Assembly (NCBI RefSeq): GCF_002807035.1
Contig: NZ_NIUC01000001.1
Coordinates: 620,001-684,000, forward strand
Direction of reading: 5' to 3'
Source: Algoriphagus formosus
GTDB lineage: Bacteria > Bacteroidota > Bacteroidia > Cytophagales > Cyclobacteriaceae
Length of the DNA: 64,000 nt
A program made the translations under genes and the position numbers. Position 1 is the first letter of the stretch. Every line of letters starts with the position of its first letter. Positions 62,172-64,000 of the stretch are shown here, piece after piece. Under the pieces are notes generated by a model. It saw nothing but the letters and a program-made list of their open reading frames with translations, was not told the origin of the DNA and did no database searches.

Positions 62172-63255
62172 TCTTATAAATTTCTAAGGTTTGAAGGGCT
62201 GTATTTTTCCAAGAAAATTGCTGTACCCGTTGAAATCCCTTTTTGATTAATGTGGATCTTAAGTCTTCATCAAAAACCACTTTCTCTAATTGAGAGGTCA
62301 TTTCCTCTAAATTCAAAGGGTCGAAAGTTAGCCCTGCATCTCCTACCACTTCAGGCAATGAACTGGTAAAACTACTCACAACCGGACAGCCATAGGTCAT
62401 GGCCTCCAAAGGAGGAATCCCGAAGCCTTCATATAGGGATGGATAAACAAAAGCTTGAGCTTGAGAATATAGCCTAGCCAAATCCAAATCCGTTCCTGCA
62501 CCCTGCAATACTTGATTAGAAGAAAGCCCCAAGTATTGAATCAGTTCTTTTTCCTGCTGATTGAAACCTCCACCACCAAAAGCGTAAATATTCAGTTCGG
62601 ACTTAAGCCTCTCCGAACTAGCAAATGCCTTTAGAAAATTGGAGAAGTTTTTATACCCTGACCTTAAGCCCACATAGAGGATAAATGGCTTTTTCCCCTC
62701 AACTTCCTCTTTATCTATTTTCAATGCCTTATCGGCTGCAAGATGAACCACAGAAATTTTTTCGGAATCGATGTCAAAAAGACGGATTAAATCTTTTTTA
62801 GTCTGATGAGAAATACTAATGATATGGTCCGCCCTTTTGAGTGCTGCCTTTTTTGGAGCAGTCACCAACTCTTCTGGTCTAAATTGATCGGAATACAATT
62901 CTTGGATCATATCATAAACCGTCACAATTACAGGCCTATTGGTTTTGATAATTGGCTCTGAAGAAAAGTAGGTTTCATGTATGATGTCAGGCCTACTAAG
63001 AAACGACCTAAGGCTTCCTTTGTAGCTATTTAATTTGCGAAAGGCCCGAATACTATGCGATGGGTATTTATGAAAATAATGTCCCTTCACCAATTTCGAA
63101 TTGCTTTCGGTCAGATAGTAATTGATATGCCATCCTGCTTCAATAGCTACATTCTCCCCCATACTCTGCATTTCTTCAGCCATTCTGACAAAATATCTAG
63201 ATATGCCTCCGTATTTCTGAATTGAGAATATTTGTGGATCAAAAAGAACTTTCAT
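62161..63255 (-). CDS. GT4 glycosyltransferase (mannosyltransferase-like)
   Basis: The 364-residue GT-B enzyme starts FDPQIFSIQKYGGISRYFVR, a segment typical of GT4 mannosyltransferase-type enzymes. It has TVYDMIQELYSDQFRPEE, ISHQTKKDLIRLFDID, ILYVGLRSGYKNFSNFLKAF and the EX7E block in FVYPSLYEGFGIPPLEAMTY. It overlaps the methyltransferase-like gene by 11 bases. The precise sugar is unknown. Confidence 0.88.
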   Translation of the reverse strand: MKVLFDPQIFSIQKYGGISRYFVRMAEEMQSMGENVAIEAGWHINYYLTESNSKLVKGHYFHKYPSHSIRAFRKLNSYKGSLRSFLSRPDIIHETYFSSEPIIKTNRPVIVTVYDMIQELYSDQFRPEELVTAPKKAALKRADHIISISHQTKKDLIRLFDIDSEKISVVHLAADKALKIDKEEVEGKKPFILYVGLRSGYKNFSNFLKAFASSERLKSELNIYAFGGGGFNQQEKELIQYLGLSSNQVLQGAGTDLDLARLYSQAQAFVYPSLYEGFGIPPLEAMTYGCPVVSSFTSSLPEVVGDAGLTFDPLNLEEMTSQLEKVVFDEDLRSTLIKKGFQRVQQFSWKNTALQTLEIYKNVI

Positions 63256-63282
63256 TTAAATATCTGTTCTATGGGCAAAAGC

Positions 63283-64000
63283 CTAGAAAATGCGCTTTAC
63301 CCTAAGGAATAAATCTGGAAACAGGACTCGCAAATAAGCAGAAATGATCTTTTTAAGACAAACTACTATTCCTTCATGGATTCTAAGAAAGTGGAAATAT
63401 TCCTTTGCTGCCATTCCTTTCACATTATGGAATAAAAACCAACGCTTAGAAAAACTAAGTTTAGAGTCTCCCCAATAGGGAAAGGAATTGATTTCACAGG
63501 TGGCAATATATTTTTCCGTACTGTAACAAGGAAATCCAGCAGCCTTTGCGCGAAGACCATAATCGTAATCTCCAAAATAATGGGTAAAATCAGAGGAGAG
63601 TCCATTTAGTTTTTGATCAATCTCAGCGGAGATTAAGACTATGTTTCCATTGATCATTTTTACTTCTTGGGGCATTCCATTTGGAACGACCATGCCTTCG
63701 TCATTGGTGCCTCCAAATGAAAAGTCACCTGTGGCAGGATCCTGACAAGCTCCCACAATTATTCCCGGCTGTTCCAGCTTATGGTACTGATCAAACATCA
63801 TTAAAAGAGCAGAAGGATACAGGTAAGTATCATCATTGAGCCAAATAAAGAAGTCAAATTGATCAGATTCCTTTGCCTTGGTCCAAGCTAAATTCATCCC
63901 TCCATTCCAGTAAAGATTTCCATTGCCTTTCACAACCCTCACCTGTGGAAAATTCTTTTCAAGCATTTCCGAGGTACCATCAGAGGAGCCATCATCACAG
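63283..64000 (-). CDS. GT2 glycosyltransferase (5' end outside the window)
   Basis: The open frame continues to the right edge: upstream of the first ATG (63964-63966) it reads CDDGSSDGTSE, the GT2 nucleotide-sugar motif, so the true start lies beyond 64000. Inside are NGNLYWNGGMNLAW and the metal-binding FIWLNDDTYLYPSAL, with FTHYFGDYDYGLRAKAAGF later, as in rhamnosyltransferase-type GT2s. At least 238 residues are present. The locus therefore continues past the window. Confidence 0.87.
   Translation of the reverse strand, partial: CDDGSSDGTSEMLEKNFPQVRVVKGNGNLYWNGGMNLAWTKAKESDQFDFFIWLNDDTYLYPSALLMMFDQYHKLEQPGIIVGACQDPATGDFSFGGTNDEGMVVPNGMPQEVKMINGNIVLISAEIDQKLNGLSSDFTHYFGDYDYGLRAKAAGFPCYSTEKYIATCEINSFPYWGDSKLSFSKRWFLFHNVKGMAAKEYFHFLRIHEGIVVCLKKIISAYLRVLFPDLFLRVKRIF

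Overview
The window looks like chromosomal DNA of a marine or soil member of the Bacteroidota, most likely the order Cytophagales (Algoriphagus/Cyclobacteriaceae-like). This is inferred from the protein families (single-chain arginine decarboxylase, Wzi-family protein, NamZ/DUF1343, DUF4412, bifunctional HisB), the near absence of Shine-Dalgarno sequences, a good Bacteroidota-type promoter (TTTG-N19-TAnnTTTG) in front of the histidine genes, and several dispersed palindromic repeat families of a kind common in that phylum. No rRNA, tRNA, CRISPR array, transposase or prophage was seen.

Layout. From 1 to 34 kb lies a core region, mostly on the + strand. It holds the tail of a serine dehydratase, a TolC plus membrane-fusion pair, a Cu+ ATPase, a SIMPL protein, arginine decarboxylase facing an arginase-family gene, argS, a lipoprotein glutathione peroxidase, menA, a universal stress protein, a SUI1-type factor, an SGNH esterase and a serine beta-lactamase-like lipoprotein. 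Next is a histidine block: promoter, 27-codon His-rich leader peptide, then hisG-hisD-hisC-hisB. After it come a TPR lipoprotein, an ATP-grasp enzyme, a Dpm1-like glycosyltransferase, an FtsX/LolE-like permease, namZ, fmt, a GxxExxY nuclease-like gene set among repeats, a DUF4412 protein, dfrA-SDR-cinA, and a 2-oxo acid dehydrogenase E2 gene.

From 34 kb to the right edge everything is on the - strand and forms a large surface-polysaccharide locus, read from the right edge towards 34 kb. It begins with glycosyltransferases and two GDP-mannose dehydratase homologues (with a second GxxExxY gene in a repeat array), then UDP-xylose synthase and UDP-glucose dehydrogenase. A full CDP-3,6-dideoxyhexose module follows (E3 reductase, RfbF, RfbG, RfbH, terminal reductase). 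The rest is a Wzx flippase, many GT2/GT4 glycosyltransferases, a frameshifted O-acyltransferase, a Wzy-like polymerase or ligase, a WcaF-like acetyltransferase and a Wzi-family outer-membrane protein. Nucleotide sugars are made by the right half, assembled on a lipid carrier by the glycosyltransferases, flipped by Wzx, polymerised by Wzy, and anchored or exported with the Wzi protein. The part from about 40.7 to 50 kb is visibly richer in A+T than its flanks, which suggests horizontal exchange of the strain-specific core.

The most unusual signals are: (1) a 90-bp palindrome-ended repeat inserted in frame in gmd, with a duplicated remnant of a gmd 3' end next to the gene; (2) two GxxExxY genes, each embedded in its own family of direct or inverted repeats; (3) a histidine leader peptide whose AUG lies almost at the predicted transcription start; (4) a homopolymeric frameshift that could switch an O-acyltransferase on and off.
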